NCBI GenBank assembly: GCA_030063045.1 | Contig: JAQSEB010000200.1 | Coordinates: 434,001-498,000, forward strand | DNA from: Pratylenchus scribneri | Taxonomy: Eukaryota > Nematoda > Chromadorea > Rhabditida > Pratylenchidae | Length of the DNA stretch: 64,000 nucleotides | Direction of reading: 5' to 3' | In this document: positions 22,925 to 37,880 of the stretch, piece after piece | How the letters are laid out: every line of letters starts with the position of its first letter | Position numbering within the stretch: the stretch's first letter is position 1 | The notes under the pieces: generated by a model | What the model was told of the DNA's origin: nothing | What the model saw: the letters and a program-made list of their open reading frames with translations, nothing else | Databases searched by the model: none | Made by a program: the position numbers and the translations under genes

Positions 22925-24725
22925 TTAATCATTGATCCAAAGGAATTCTTGACGTTGTTTCTGTTGATTCTGTGGTTGTCTTGCCAACCTTCCACTATAA
23001 ATGCCAGCTTGTTCTGCGACTCCTTTTCCACCGGTCACCGGTGAATTCCTTCCTATTTCTTCTGGTTGTTTTTTACCCTTTAAAAATTCCATTTCAATCA
23101 AATTTTTCCTACTCATTTTCACCTCATTTTCTTCCTCAATATTCGGCACTTCCGCTTCATCGGCCTTTCCTCCATCATAATTGGCCGAATGCACGTTGGA
23201 ATTGTCCAATGGCTTCCAAGCCTGCTGGGTAGCAGGCTCTGATGGGGAGGGGGACGGAGAGGCGGAATATCGAGCCGGAGGGGGCGGCGGTGCTGGAGGC
23301 GGTGGCGCTGGAAGTCGAACACCGGCATTAACGCCTCAAATCAAAAGAAATAACCTATCCCTATTTTGTTGACAACCTCCTTGGCAATGGTAACATCCAC
23401 CGGGATTTCCCGGCTCTCCCGGTGTTCCGGGTGGACCGGGCAACCCAGGATTGCCTTCTGCTCCTCGATCCCCCACAAGTCCTCGAAGTCCAGGTGATCC
23501 TAATTTTCCATTAAAAATGAGTTTGAAAGGCACTTTTGTGGACCTGGCAATCCGGATTTGGCATCCTGGCCTTTGCCACCAGGAGGACCTCTCGGGCCTT
23601 CATTTGGAAGAAGTTGTAAAATATGAAGGTGAAAGAATAAAATTACCCAACGGTCCAGCTGGTCCGGCTTAAAGATAAATAAATTTTGTAAAAAAGTGTT
23701 AAAATTTAATTTACCTGGCCCTGGAGGTGCTCCATTCAAAACCTTAAAAAATGAATAAAAAATGTTGGAGATGAATTTGCGACTGGACCTTTCCTCTATC
23801 GCCAACTAAAATAAAAATAAATTAATTAATTATTAAAATATATTAATGACTTGGGCCTTTTTCGCCAGAAAAGCCTGGTTCCCCTCTCGGACCAGGCGGT
23901 CCTAAATTTAATTTAACCATTTTTCTAAAAATTTATCTTGCCCGGAGGCCCTGGTCTGTTGTGATCTTAAAATGGGATTCAAATTTAAATTGGCTCTATT
24001 TGAATTACCGCCAGCCTTTCCTGGCTGTCCCGCTTTTCCCATTGGGCCGCGGGGTCCTAAACATGAATTTAATATTTACTGCATTTAAGAATTTTTTACC
24101 TTTGATCCCTGCTAGACCCGGAGGCCCAGCTGGTCCAGGAGGGCACGAAAAATTGATAAAATAGACAACAATAAAGTAATCAAATACAAACTTTTTGACA
24201 GCTGTCAGTGCCAGCCGGCGGGGCTGGCAAATATTTTGCCGATCTTCCCGGATATCCTAGTGATCCTGGATTGCCGTCTTTGCCGGGTCGTCCATCCCTC
24301 CCACTTATTTTAAAAGCATACAAAATATTTTGGGAAAATGTGTACCTTTTTCCTCTGGCTCCAGGAGGTCCTAATCAAAATCAAAAATAGCCAATTTCAC
24401 TTAATCAAATCCAATTCCCCTCACCCTGACTACATGAACAACAAGCCCCCTGTGAATTGCTCATTATGGCCGAATAACGAGTGTATGGGTTATTGTCACG
24501 CCGTTGTCGGTTGGATGAAGGGGGCACTCGACGCCAAACATCACGAGCTTCCATTTTGCAAAGATCAACATTTGCCAAAAGCGACGAAACACGCTGTTGA
24601 GTATGCAAATGGGCAATTGGGAGAAGAATGACGGCGGACATAAGGCAAACGGTTGATAATACGGTAGCGATGAACACCGACTCTCTACAGGCAAGAAGTG
24701 GATGGGATGAAGGAAATTGCACCAT
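22925..24725 (-). CDS. Nematode cuticle collagen, 13 exons
   Basis: Thirteen minus-strand exons from 24725 to 22925 join in phase to about 419 residues. Exon 1 carries the N-terminal cuticle-collagen domain: a membrane/signal helix ([20 protein letters not shown]) and a following WRRV segment. A cysteine cluster ACCSCSQ precedes Gly-X-Y repeats spread over eleven small exons (for example [15 protein letters not shown]). The repeats end in CYHCQG. An unusual C-terminal tail follows, Pro-rich then acidic/basic ([16 protein letters not shown]). Oddities: a GC donor after PPG (G|GCAAGA at 23941), and an exon starting at 24145 whose acceptor reads TTTTTCG instead of AG. The product is a structural component of the cuticle. 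Most C. elegans cuticle collagen genes have one to three introns, so this fragmentation is notable. Confidence 0.9.
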
Positions 24726-25424
24726 TTTGATGATGAATTCTCGAGAAAATGATGTTTGTCCACTCTAGTTAAAGGTGTTTTCATAGAGGAAGATGACCCA
24801 AATGAAAGATTGACCCAAATCGGCGAAATGGATTTGCAATGATAAAAGAATGTTAAAGAATTGGGTCATAATTAAAAAGAAGCGAAATGTCAAATTGGTA
24901 ATTTCCATTTAATTAAATTAGATAATTTTACATATTATTATTAAAGAATTTGAACGAGGATCCACATTACAATTTAGTGCAATTCCAGTCTCAGAATAAC
25001 TTATTTATTGCTGATTTGTCTTAGGGTCGGTCGGTTGGTTCTCTATAATAGGTTGCCACAGAAAATTAAATCGTTCTGCCGGCTTTGCTTATATATTATG
25101 CAAGTGCAAAGATAATTATTTTTCATTTAAAAATTTATAATGCAATAAAAATGGAATTATTTATTCAGAAAAATTATTCATAAATCAATCAAAATTAATA
25201 TTATTAAATAAACAATAAAATAACTTCAATTTTGCCATTTTATTTCTTAGAATCTGAATTCTGAATCCAAATCAATCGATAAACTACTATAATTTTATTT
25301 TTTTAATTTCATGTATGAAATCCAAAATGAGATAGTGTAGTAATGATGGTGATGAGAGAGAAAAAGAAGAGTAAAATGTAAAAGTAAAATGCGGAGTAAA
25401 AAAACAAAAAGAAAGTGAATGAAG
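24726..25424. other. Intergenic, AT-rich
   Basis: Upstream of the collagen gene on the minus strand. No coding or RNA gene was recognised. It includes low-complexity A/T sequence at 24890-25240. Confidence 0.5.
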
Positions 25425-25946
25425 CGCTAACCCCCGAAATCCCGAAAAGACGAAACCCCGAAAGACGAAATCCCGAATAAAGGGAAGTCGACGAAACCCC
25501 GAAAAGACGAAACCCCGAAAAGAAGAAAATGGGACGAAAACCCGAAAACTTGAACTTGTGGATCAATTTTTTCGATCGATACCTCAATCGATGCGTCTTG
25601 ATTCCAGGATCATGAATATGCCATTTGTTTTTCAAAAAACTCAAAAATAAAAAAGTTATGGCCATTTTAATCAAGCTGGGTTAAACCTATGGTAACTTTA
25701 ATGGCCATAGCTTTTTTATTTTTGAGTTTTTTGAAAAACAAATGGCATATTCATGATCCTGGAATCAAGACGCATCGATTGAGGTATCGATCGAAAAAAT
25801 TGATCCACAAGTTCAAGTTTTCGGGATTTCGTCCCATTTTCTTCTTTTCGGGGTTTCGTCTTTCGGGGTTTCGTCTTTTCGGGGTTTCGTCTTTCGGGGT
25901 TTCGTCCTTTCGGGGTTTCGTCTTTTCGGGATTTCGGGGTAGAGCC
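25425..25946. mobile_element. Foldback element: two 230-240 bp inverted arms, 8-bp flanking repeats
   Basis: The left arm (25425 to about 25665) and right arm (about 25700 to 25946) are near-perfect reverse complements around a loop of roughly 35 bp. The outer part of each arm carries CCCCGAAA(A)GACGAAA-type direct repeats; the copy number differs between arms. The element is flanked by GAATGAAG at 25417-25424 and 25947-25954, consistent with an 8-bp target duplication. GAATG words are common here, so the duplication is suggestive rather than proven. No protein is encoded. It lies 230 bp before the first ATG of the calcium-ATPase gene. Confidence 0.8.
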
Positions 25947-26176
25947 GAATGAAGTCAAGTCTTTGATCTTGAGAGTTGAGACTTGATATTGATTATTGAT
26001 ATTGACTCATGGCTTGTTGTGGTTGTAGTGTAGAAGTAGACAAAAATAGTTTATACGAATTCTGTACGTACTACGTACCATGTATAATCTGTACAGTATA
26101 ATATCGATCGATCAATCGATATCCGTAATACAGTTTCCCTAGTAAATAGTGTTTGGAAAATTAGTATTTAAGGAGA

Positions 26177-30345
<4,169 letters not shown>

Positions 30346-30478
30346 TGCTATGATGAATATTGAATATACTCTTATTGTTGTTGGATTATTGTCATATATT
30401 ACTGTTGTACCATTTTTCTTTTCTATAGTTGTTTTACCATATAAATTGTATTGTAATTTGTAATGTAAAATGTTTTGG

Positions 30479-30484
30479 AATAAA
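30479..30484 (+). terminator. Polyadenylation signal after the Ca2+-ATPase
   Basis: AATAAA 134 nt after the stop codon, with a second copy near 30524. The next gene starts about 60-100 nt later. Confidence 0.5.
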
Positions 30485-30585
30485 TTATTGCTATATTTTG
30501 TTTTGTTTTTTTTTTTATATTTGTAATAAATGCGAAATTTATTTTTGTGAAAAAGTTTAAAAACCATTAAATTTCCGTAGAAGAA

Positions 30586-30819
30586 ATGCAATTTTATATT
30601 TTACCGCCGAATGCGGCTTCAGCAGAATTTTCATTAACCCCGACTGGTTTTTGTTTACTTCTTCTAATTGGAATTCCAATTTTTGCAATTTTATTTAAAA
30701 TTGCCTTCATAATTTGCCGAATTTTCTTCTCAAAATTGCGAATTTTGCTATCACCTCTACTTAATATTTACGATTTGGAGCATCCATTTAAACAAAGAAG
30801 AGGTTTATTTATTTATTAA
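30586..30819 (+). CDS. Small single-span membrane protein, 77 aa
   Basis: A single-exon frame of 77 residues with one strong membrane helix (FCLLLLIGIPIFAILFKIAF) after a short polar N-terminus, and a C-terminal half with basic residues (FKQRRG). It starts five bases after a CCGTAG acceptor-like site, about 100 nt downstream of the Ca2+-ATPase polyadenylation signals and 61 nt before the next start codon. That spacing is typical of nematode operons with trans-splicing (inference). I do not recognise a family. It could be spurious, but the helix and its position argue for a real gene. Confidence 0.5.
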   Translation: MQFYILPPNAASAEFSLTPTGFCLLLLIGIPIFAILFKIAFIICRIFFSKLRILLSPLLNIYDLEHPFKQRRGLFIY

Positions 30820-30880
30820 ATTTCCATAAAATAAAATTGATTTAATTTAAAGAATAACAAATCAAATCAGTGATTGAATA

Positions 30881-32432
30881 ATGGAAGCAAAATTAAATCC
30901 AATATTTGCTCGGCATTTGAGTTTGGGTGATTCGGCGACTTCACTTTTTAATGCCAATATTTTCGATGAAATGCAAATAATTATTGGATCTAACTGTGGC
31001 CGATGCTATCAATTACCAATGAATCGATTTGATAAATTTGAATTAATTTATGGTTTAATTCAAATTAAATAAAAATTAAATTAATAATTTTTTTAGAAGA
31101 CCCAAAACATCGGCAAATTATAGCAATTGGATTTTGGCCATTTTCTACTGAAGAATTCATAAATCAGTCCAATAAATTGAATCCAATAATTTGGCTTCAT
31201 TTTCGTTCTTCCTCCATTTCACTCTTCGAAATAGTCCGGAATGATTGCCAACAAACGCGGCTTATATTATTGCGGGAATTGACCACTGATCATTATGGAT
31301 TTTGTCAAACATTTGCTGATTCTATTAATGGAAGAATGTTCATTCCAGACCACGAGGTTAATAAAATTTATTCACATATTAAATTAATTTATAAAATCAC
31401 TGGTTTAGAATTAATATTTATTCTTAAACCTAAGTACGAATCGTTAAAAAATTAAATTTCAATCTTTTTAATAGCAAATAAATATAAACCACCATAATAT
31501 TATTTTAATTAATGTTTGTATTTTTTTAGGATACCATCAGTACTTTTCGAGTCCGATATCAAAATGGAGGCGAAACAATTATTCGATTAGAGGAAGAATT
31601 TTTGAATAAGAAATTGACAATGAAAGAAGAAAATGCATTGTTTAAAGGAATACTAATGGGAATTGAACCAGTGGAGAAAAGTAATATTTTAAATTAACAA
31701 TTTTAATGAATGAAATCATTTTTAGCTGATAATTGTGTTTTTCTTGCATTTGAGGACAGCACAATTTGCATATTCAATTGGCGAACAAAGCAAATGTTGG
31801 ATGCGGTAAATTAATTTAAATATAAAATTAATTTATTAATTTTAGTTAAAACATCCAAAACATTGTGAATTTCTTTGTTGGTCTTTGCTGCCTAAAACCA
31901 ACGCCAACCAAACATTGATTGCCGTTTCGGTCATTGGGCAACTGTATTTGCTGAGTTATTTTGACAAAAATGAAATAAAAAATGAAATGCTTCGAGCCGA
32001 ATGCATTATCAAAAAAAGCAAAGAGTTAATAAATTTATTATTTTATTATTCTCATAAAATAATTTTCAGCAATAATTTCAATTGTACTTCCATTGCCTTT
32101 CCCAAAAACAATCAAAATAATTATTTTCAACTTGGAGTTGGCCTCAAAAATGGAACTATTTTGGTCTGTTTTTTCCATTAAAAATATTTCATTTTCCATC
32201 ATCCATCCAGATTTATTCATTACAATCCAATTCGGCCGACGACCATTCACCGCCTCGATGGTCCCATCAATTATTGACTCAATGCGAAAATGCCCATTCC
32301 AATTCAATTCAATGCCTTCGATGGATCCCCCACCACCCAAAAGAAGCCTCCATAAATTCATTCGGACCAACAATTTTATGTTCTGGTGGCGCCGATGAAA
32401 AGATTTCATTCTATGAATTTACCTCCTTTTAA
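30881..32432 (+). CDS. WD40-repeat (beta-propeller) protein, family unclear
   Basis: Seven exons (30881-31052, 31097-31356, 31530-31680, 31726-31805, 31846-32024, 32070-32163, 32211-32432) join in phase to 385 residues. Propeller-like strands recur: NCVFLAFEDSTICIFNW, TLIAVSVIGQLYLLSYF, YFQLGVGLKNGTILIYSL and a C-terminal ILCSGGADEKISFYEF with a preceding AHSNSIQCLRWIP. No signal peptide or membrane helix. WD40 proteins act as scaffolds. The partner is unknown; I considered GNB1L/ASTRA-type and nucleoporin-type propellers but could not decide. The reading frame continues after the TAA at 32430-32432 with few stops (see the next entry). Confidence 0.7.
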
Positions 32433-33079
32433 TTATTTTCCATCATCCAAAATTTACGAGTAAATTGCAATGTTTTTGTACTTTTTTTGACCAATAATTG
32501 CCACTCAATATATTATGATTCAAACATTTTTTGTTTACCATATTCCAATCCAATCTATTATTCACCATCCATTATTAGTGGCATTTACATTTCCCATGGA
32601 AAAATAAAAATCATTTTTTTGCTAATCACATGGTGGAATTTATTAGTTTACGATATTTGCATTAAAAGGTCTGGGAAATTAGTGAAGGATGGCAATATAT
32701 ATGGGAATGGATTTTGTTTTGACAAAAAGTATGAAATCAAATGTCTTTTTCATTGGAATTTGCAATTTCCGTTTTATTGACAATTTTGTATTCCGTGGGA
32801 TTCTGATAATTTGATCCATTTTGATTGGTTAATTATTGGAATTGGTCCGTAGGCAAATTATGAGCAAATGCCAAAAACTGTTTTTGGAGGGGTGAAAGTC
32901 ACGCAAACATTGTTTGGACATAAAAAAAATCCAAATCTTCAAATTAATTTGTGCACTTTTATTATAGAGAAAATATTCTTTTTAATTAATTCATTCATTT
33001 TAATGGATTCGAATGGATGGCGATTGGAATTGGATTGGATAAAAATGGACAGAACAATAAATACATTAATTAATTAATA
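32433..33079 (+). pseudogene. Decayed coding frame continuing the WD40 gene
   Basis: The frame of the last WD40 exon runs on for about 215 codons after TAA 32430. It is interrupted only by TGA at 32778-32780 and TAG near 32848, and ends at TAA 33075-33077. The segments include LLITWWNLLVYDICIKRSGK, CIPWDSDNLIHFDWLIIGIG and NGWRLELDWIKMDRTIN, which look protein-like. In DNA this AT-rich many more stops would be expected by chance. It may be a degraded C-terminal extension, a pseudogene of another gene, or exons I cannot splice. Confidence 0.35.
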
Positions 33080-33170
33080 ATTTTGTTGGTATATTTTTAT
33101 TTGGGCATTTATCATTCCTTCTTATTCTTATCCGTCCCCATATTATTCTCATTTCATCGTTCATTCATTA

Positions 33171-33717
33171 TTATCGCCTCCGGAAAATGTTTGTATTGGA
33201 ACAGAGGAATGCGACCAAAGATTCAGCGGAACCCGGTTTTGGAGTTCTTTTACGCTTCATCCTTGGCATTTTGGCACAAATACTTCGCATACGAGTGAAT
33301 AATTCAGAATGAGAACGGCTCCGTCCACCTGTGGTGGTCTTCATTGTTTTCTCCTCGGCATCTCTTTTGTCCATTTCCCGTTCATTTTCGTATTCTTCTT
33401 CGGATTCATCCATTCCTTCTGATGGTGCTAATAATTCATTCTTCAATTTTATTGCCTTTTTCCCGGTTCCCGGTAACAATAAAATGGAAATTGGCTGCTC
33501 CTGCTCCGTTGACCCATCAAATAGTTCATCGATGTGCCCTAAATTCAATGCAAATTTTTTTTAAATTATTTGACTCATAAAAAGACTCACTTTCTTGTCT
33601 ATTTGGGTATGTTCTGGCAGATGCCAATGTGAGGAGAATTAGGACGAAAAAATGAAAGAAAATCATGGGAATAAAAGGCCGAGAAAGACGGCAAATGTTC
33701 TGCTGCTGGTCATTCAT
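33171..33717 (-). CDS. Secreted peptide-precursor-like protein, 164 aa
   Basis: Two minus-strand exons (33717-33591 and 33538-33171) join in phase to 164 residues. The N-terminus contains a hydrophobic signal (IPMIFFHFFVLILLTLASA). The rest is highly charged with an acidic stretch (ESEEEYENEREMDKRDAEE), a dibasic site KR, and a basic C-terminal region with two cysteines 26 residues apart (SICAKMPRMKRKRTPKPG ... LCS) ending in RRR. This layout is seen in neuropeptide or growth-factor-like precursors. No family was recognised. The dibasic sites KR/RKR could release a C-terminal peptide (inference). Confidence 0.6.
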
Positions 33718-35527
33718 TTATTTCAAATGCAAATGCAAATATTGTTGCTAAAATTAATAATAAATTGGCCAAGTTTATATCTGGGAATGGGAATTGGATT
33801 TAAGAAAAATGGATAATTGAATATTCGTGGGAAAATTGGTACAATATCGAAACATACTTAATGTTTTTCATTTATGGAATCTAAAAGGTAAATTTTGCAA
33901 CTGACGGAATTAGTTAATGAAGGGAAATTAATACGTAATTACCGCTTTTGGTTTTGGCCGGATAAATAATTTATTTATAAATGGAGAAGACTGGCCAATG
34001 GCCAATTTACATTTTCCGTTTTTGTTAATCCAAATTCGTCTCGTGGTTTTTTTGCAAAATTATCAACAAACATAGAAAAATGGGATTCTGTTTTATTTAT
34101 AATTTTGTAAAGAATTCAGGGAAAAGAGTTGGGGCATCTAAAATGGGTCTTTGCTCTTTGATGATGCCTTCAGGCAGGGCTATTTGCGGTAATAATTGAT
34201 AGGAAAGGAATTCAGAATGGAAAGTGAATGAAATTTTGAGTAAAAAATGAAATTGGTTTGGAAATGTAATCCCTCCAAATCCAGCCATGAGTTTTGCTTT
34301 CCACGAATGGCCTTGGGGCCATTTGGGACGTATTTCCGTCAGTAGCCATCCAAAAGGCACCACTTGGAATTAGAATTGAGCAACAGAATGAGGAGGAAAG
34401 GCCAAATTAAAATTGGAGAAACCATTTTGAATGCTAGTCTCACGCAAAGGGTACAAAATGGGGAATTCCATCCACCATCAAAGCATGCTATGCTGCTAAT
34501 AACCTACCCAAAACTAATCAAGAAAAGGTGGGTGGGTGGAAATGGAATTGGGATTTGGTTTTGGCATCAAATTAGCAGCACTAAAAAAGAATTTAAATTG
34601 GATTGAGGATATTTTTGGGATTTCGGCATTTGCACAAATGATTTTGATTTTTGGAATTTCTGTCGCAGACGAAAAGGTGAAAAAAAAGATGTGTCATCTC
34701 ACATCAATGATGATATTACTTATTCAGAAGACCACCCAAAAGATATATTCCATTCTCATTGAGAATTGGATGGATGACTCTTCCAAACCATTCCCTGAGG
34801 ACTAATTAGCATCACTCATTGGCCCAGCCAAATATAGACAAACAAAATTAAATTAATTGCAAAATGATGATGACGGACGGTAAATATCAAATAAATGGAA
34901 TGGTTTATAAATTCGATTTGAATTTGGGCACACAAAAATGGAAATCACAGCAACTTTTAAAATTCCGAAAATAATAATAAAAATATGTTGTGGACTTTAC
35001 GTAATACCACCTCCCTCCCCCAATTCACTCAAATGTCAGCCTAAATTCAAATAAATCGAATGACTTTAATTGTAATAGCTATGAATGAGTCCATTTCATC
35101 GTTCCCTCCCGAGGGACACTGTCTCCAACTCTCGTCATAAAGTTGCGCCCATTTCCAAATTGCCTGTTTATTTAGTTGATTGTCCACTTCCAACTTTTAA
35201 TGATAACTTTTCCCCCTATTATTTACACTTAAATATACTCTAGCATTATTCAGTACTCATATGACACCGTAAGACCAGACCCGAATAAGAGCTAATTTAG
35301 CGTTTTCGGTTAATAAAAATATTTTTGACAAATTTATCTAATTTAAGAGAAAATTCCTGAATGAGAAACAACAACAGTGATTAAAAAAAGTGGGATTTAT
35401 GTCAAAATCATTTTTAGGTAATAATCGGGATTGATTGAAAATTGAGAGGTTGAAATAAATTCGGACAAGCATGTCCTCATAATTGGATGTGTTTATTTAT
35501 TTAATTTGTTCTTCTTTCTTCTTCCAT
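33718..35527. other. 1.8 kb with no firm gene; weak ORFs only
   Basis: A minus-strand frame of 88 codons (34363-34097) overlaps a second minus frame at 34425-34339 that begins with a signal-peptide-like MVSPILIWPFLLILLLNS and may be an exon of a small secreted peptide. A plus-strand frame at 34536-34805 is also open. None has splice continuity I could confirm. The remainder is AT-rich. Confidence 0.35.
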
Positions 35528-37880
35528 TTATTCTCCTTTGAACATTAGCCAAACACGCGGGCTTTCGATGTATCCTGAAATCATTTTTTAAATAGCTGAA
35601 AAATATATTTATTGATAATGGGAAGGGTAAATATATTAAATTGATATTTTAAATCCTTTGGAAATTTTTGCAAATACAAAAAATAAATAAAAATCTTTAT
35701 TTTATTGAGATCGAAATGTAAAGGAAAAATATAAAAAAGGGATTTGGCACTCTGCAATTCTTTTGACTTATTTTAGCCTCGGCAATACCTCATTTTCCTG
35801 TCTGAAATTGTGTTTAAATTTGTTGGATTAATATTAAATTAGGAAAATAAGTCTTAGCCCGAAGCATTTTGCTGGCTATCGACTTTCAATTTAAATAAAA
35901 TAAACAAAAATAATTTTATTGGCAATGATGAATGAAAAAAGGAAGAACACACAAAATGATCTTCCATTCCAACCTGTATTAAATTCGGAGGAGAGATATC
36001 CTCCATGGTCAATAAGCATATGATTCTTCAAATCGCCCCATTCACTTTGCTTTTGTTGGCAAATTGTGCATAAATAACCGTGTTCATCCTTCCGATGTTC
36101 CTCCATATTCAAAAAACGATTACATTTGAAATCGCAAATTTTGCACTCAAATTTGATGATCCCCGTATGAATTCTTTCATGCGTTGTTACCTTTAAAATT
36201 AAATTAATTTAAATTAATTTTTCCCATTTATTACGGCTGTTTCGGTGATGAAAAGTTCTTCGCAGAAATGGCATTGGTAAGTTTTGGTGAATACATGCGA
36301 CATTTTCTTGTGTTTTCGTAATTTGCGCGGTGTCAAAAATTTTTGATTGCAAAGATTGCATTTGAACCCGGATTGTTGGCCACGATGGAATTTGGCCCGA
36401 TGATTGTACAATCGAAGTTCATCGCACATATTTTTGATTGGAGTGCATTCGAAACAAACATATAACTAAAAATATTAATTAAATTAATTATTAAATTAAA
36501 ATATTTACCATTTCACAAAGATGATTCGGCAATTCTTCTTTGCTTGGCACTGCTTTAAAGCATTTCAGGCATTGGACCCATTCATTGCATTCCGGATGCT
36601 TTTTTGCAATATGCTTCTTCAGCGAATATTCATTTTTGTAACGTTTGTCGCAGAATGGACATTGCGGAGAGATTTTCTTTTTATAAATTCTTTTCGGCTG
36701 ATAAAGAACTCCATAACGGTCAAATCGAGCTGGGATTCCTCCTGTCAACTCTCCGGGAAGAGGAATCCTAAAATTAATTTATAATTAGTGTATATAATTT
36801 GGAGATTAAATAAAAGGTTTTTAAGCAATTAATACATATTCGAAGTTTTAAAATTTTGCATTTCTTCGTAGTCTCATTTAGTATTAAATAAAAAATCAAA
36901 ACCTACTCAGTAACATCGACTTCATATTTCGACGCATCCAAATCTTCTTGAGGAGGAATGAATCCTCCACTGATAATTTCGTCCATTCTGTTTGTCTCTA
37001 ATTCTTCTTTCCTCTGCTTAATCATTTCTTCTTCTTGTTGGATTTCGTAGGCCAAATATTCAATAGGATGTTTGTCACGTAAATGTCTTTCATAAAGATG
37101 CTTCTCCAGAAAACGATTCTTGCAAATTCGACATCGCACCTTATTAGGTGAATATTATGCGGTTGTCACATAAAAACTGCAAAATTTTTGCAGCAAAAAA
37201 GATAACGGAAAAAGAGGAGATTTTCTGCAAAAAAAAACTGCATGTGCATGCAGCAAATTCTCCTCTTTTTCCATTATCTTTTTTGCTGCAAAAATTTTGC
37301 AGTTTTTATGTGACCACCGCATTAATCAATTTAATAGTTTATCGGAATTATAATCAACCATCTTTGATCGAATTAATTTGCGAATTTCCGAAGGCTTTGT
37401 CGGATGTGCAACAGCGCCAGCGATTTCATCCGTACTTTGAGTACGTATGACCAATGGAACTGGCTTTATTACGGTCACATTGTTACCTTAAATTTATTAT
37501 GATGGATAAATTAAAATTCATCTTTTACCATTGCAAAGTGGATGGGACGTAGAAGGCCGAATTGATTTTTCACTATCGGTTGTTTGAGGAGGCCGTGAAG
37601 CACTCCAAAACGAAAATGATCCATTGATTGGGGCGCCAGATTCGTTCAAAACAATTCTTTGCTTTGATTTAGAACCACATCCATTATTCAATAATTGAAC
37701 AGTTTCACCTACACCATCGATACGTCTCTGAAGTTTATTTTAGTTTTTTAATTTTTAAATTCAAATAACCTTTGTATGTTTAATCCTTTTCTCTTCTTTT
37801 TCCTGTTCAAGTGCCAATTTAAGTTTTTTACGTAATTCTATGCAGTTTGGTGTCGTCCGAATAGTCATTGTTTTGCTCAT
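35528..37880 (-). CDS. mep-1: C2H2 zinc-finger protein, MEP-1 homologue
   Basis: Eight minus-strand exons (37880-37770, 37727-37529, 37486-37359, 37139-36907, 36767-36509, 36465-36235, 36190-35974, 35574-35528) join in phase to 474 residues. It has C2H2 fingers with MEP-1-like sequence: CRICKNRFLEKHLYERHLRD, CPFCDKRYKNEYSLKKHIAK, CNLCNQKFLTPRKLRKHKKM, CHFCEELFITETAV, and the ending YIESPRVWLMFKGE. In C. elegans MEP-1 works with LET-418/Mi-2 and MOG proteins in germline-soma gene repression and the sperm/oocyte switch. C. elegans MEP-1 is much longer (about 870 residues), so N-terminal exons may be missing; the first modelled exon begins at acceptor TTTTTAG followed by ATT ATG. A MITE sits in intron 3. 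Confidence 0.8.
37158..37321. mobile_element. Tourist-like MITE, long inverted repeat, in a mep-1 intron
   Basis: The 164-bp element is an almost perfect palindrome. TGCGGTTGTCACATAAAAAC at the left matches TGCGGTGGTCACATAAAAAC read from the right end, and pairing continues through CTGCAAAATTTTTGCAGC and beyond. It is flanked by TTA on both sides (37155-37157 and 37322-37324), compatible with a PIF/Harbinger-type 3-bp duplication, though so short a match is weak evidence. Removing element and duplication reduces the host intron from about 219 to about 52 nt, the normal size here. Confidence 0.8.

Noticed and set aside
25309..25958. Paired ORFs on opposite strands with the same protein sequence
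   Set aside because: The two arms of a foldback element read in both directions; not genes.
35270..35310. Possible small structured RNA (ACCGTAAGACCAGACCCGAA)
   Set aside because: No cloverleaf or known RNA motif could be drawn around it.
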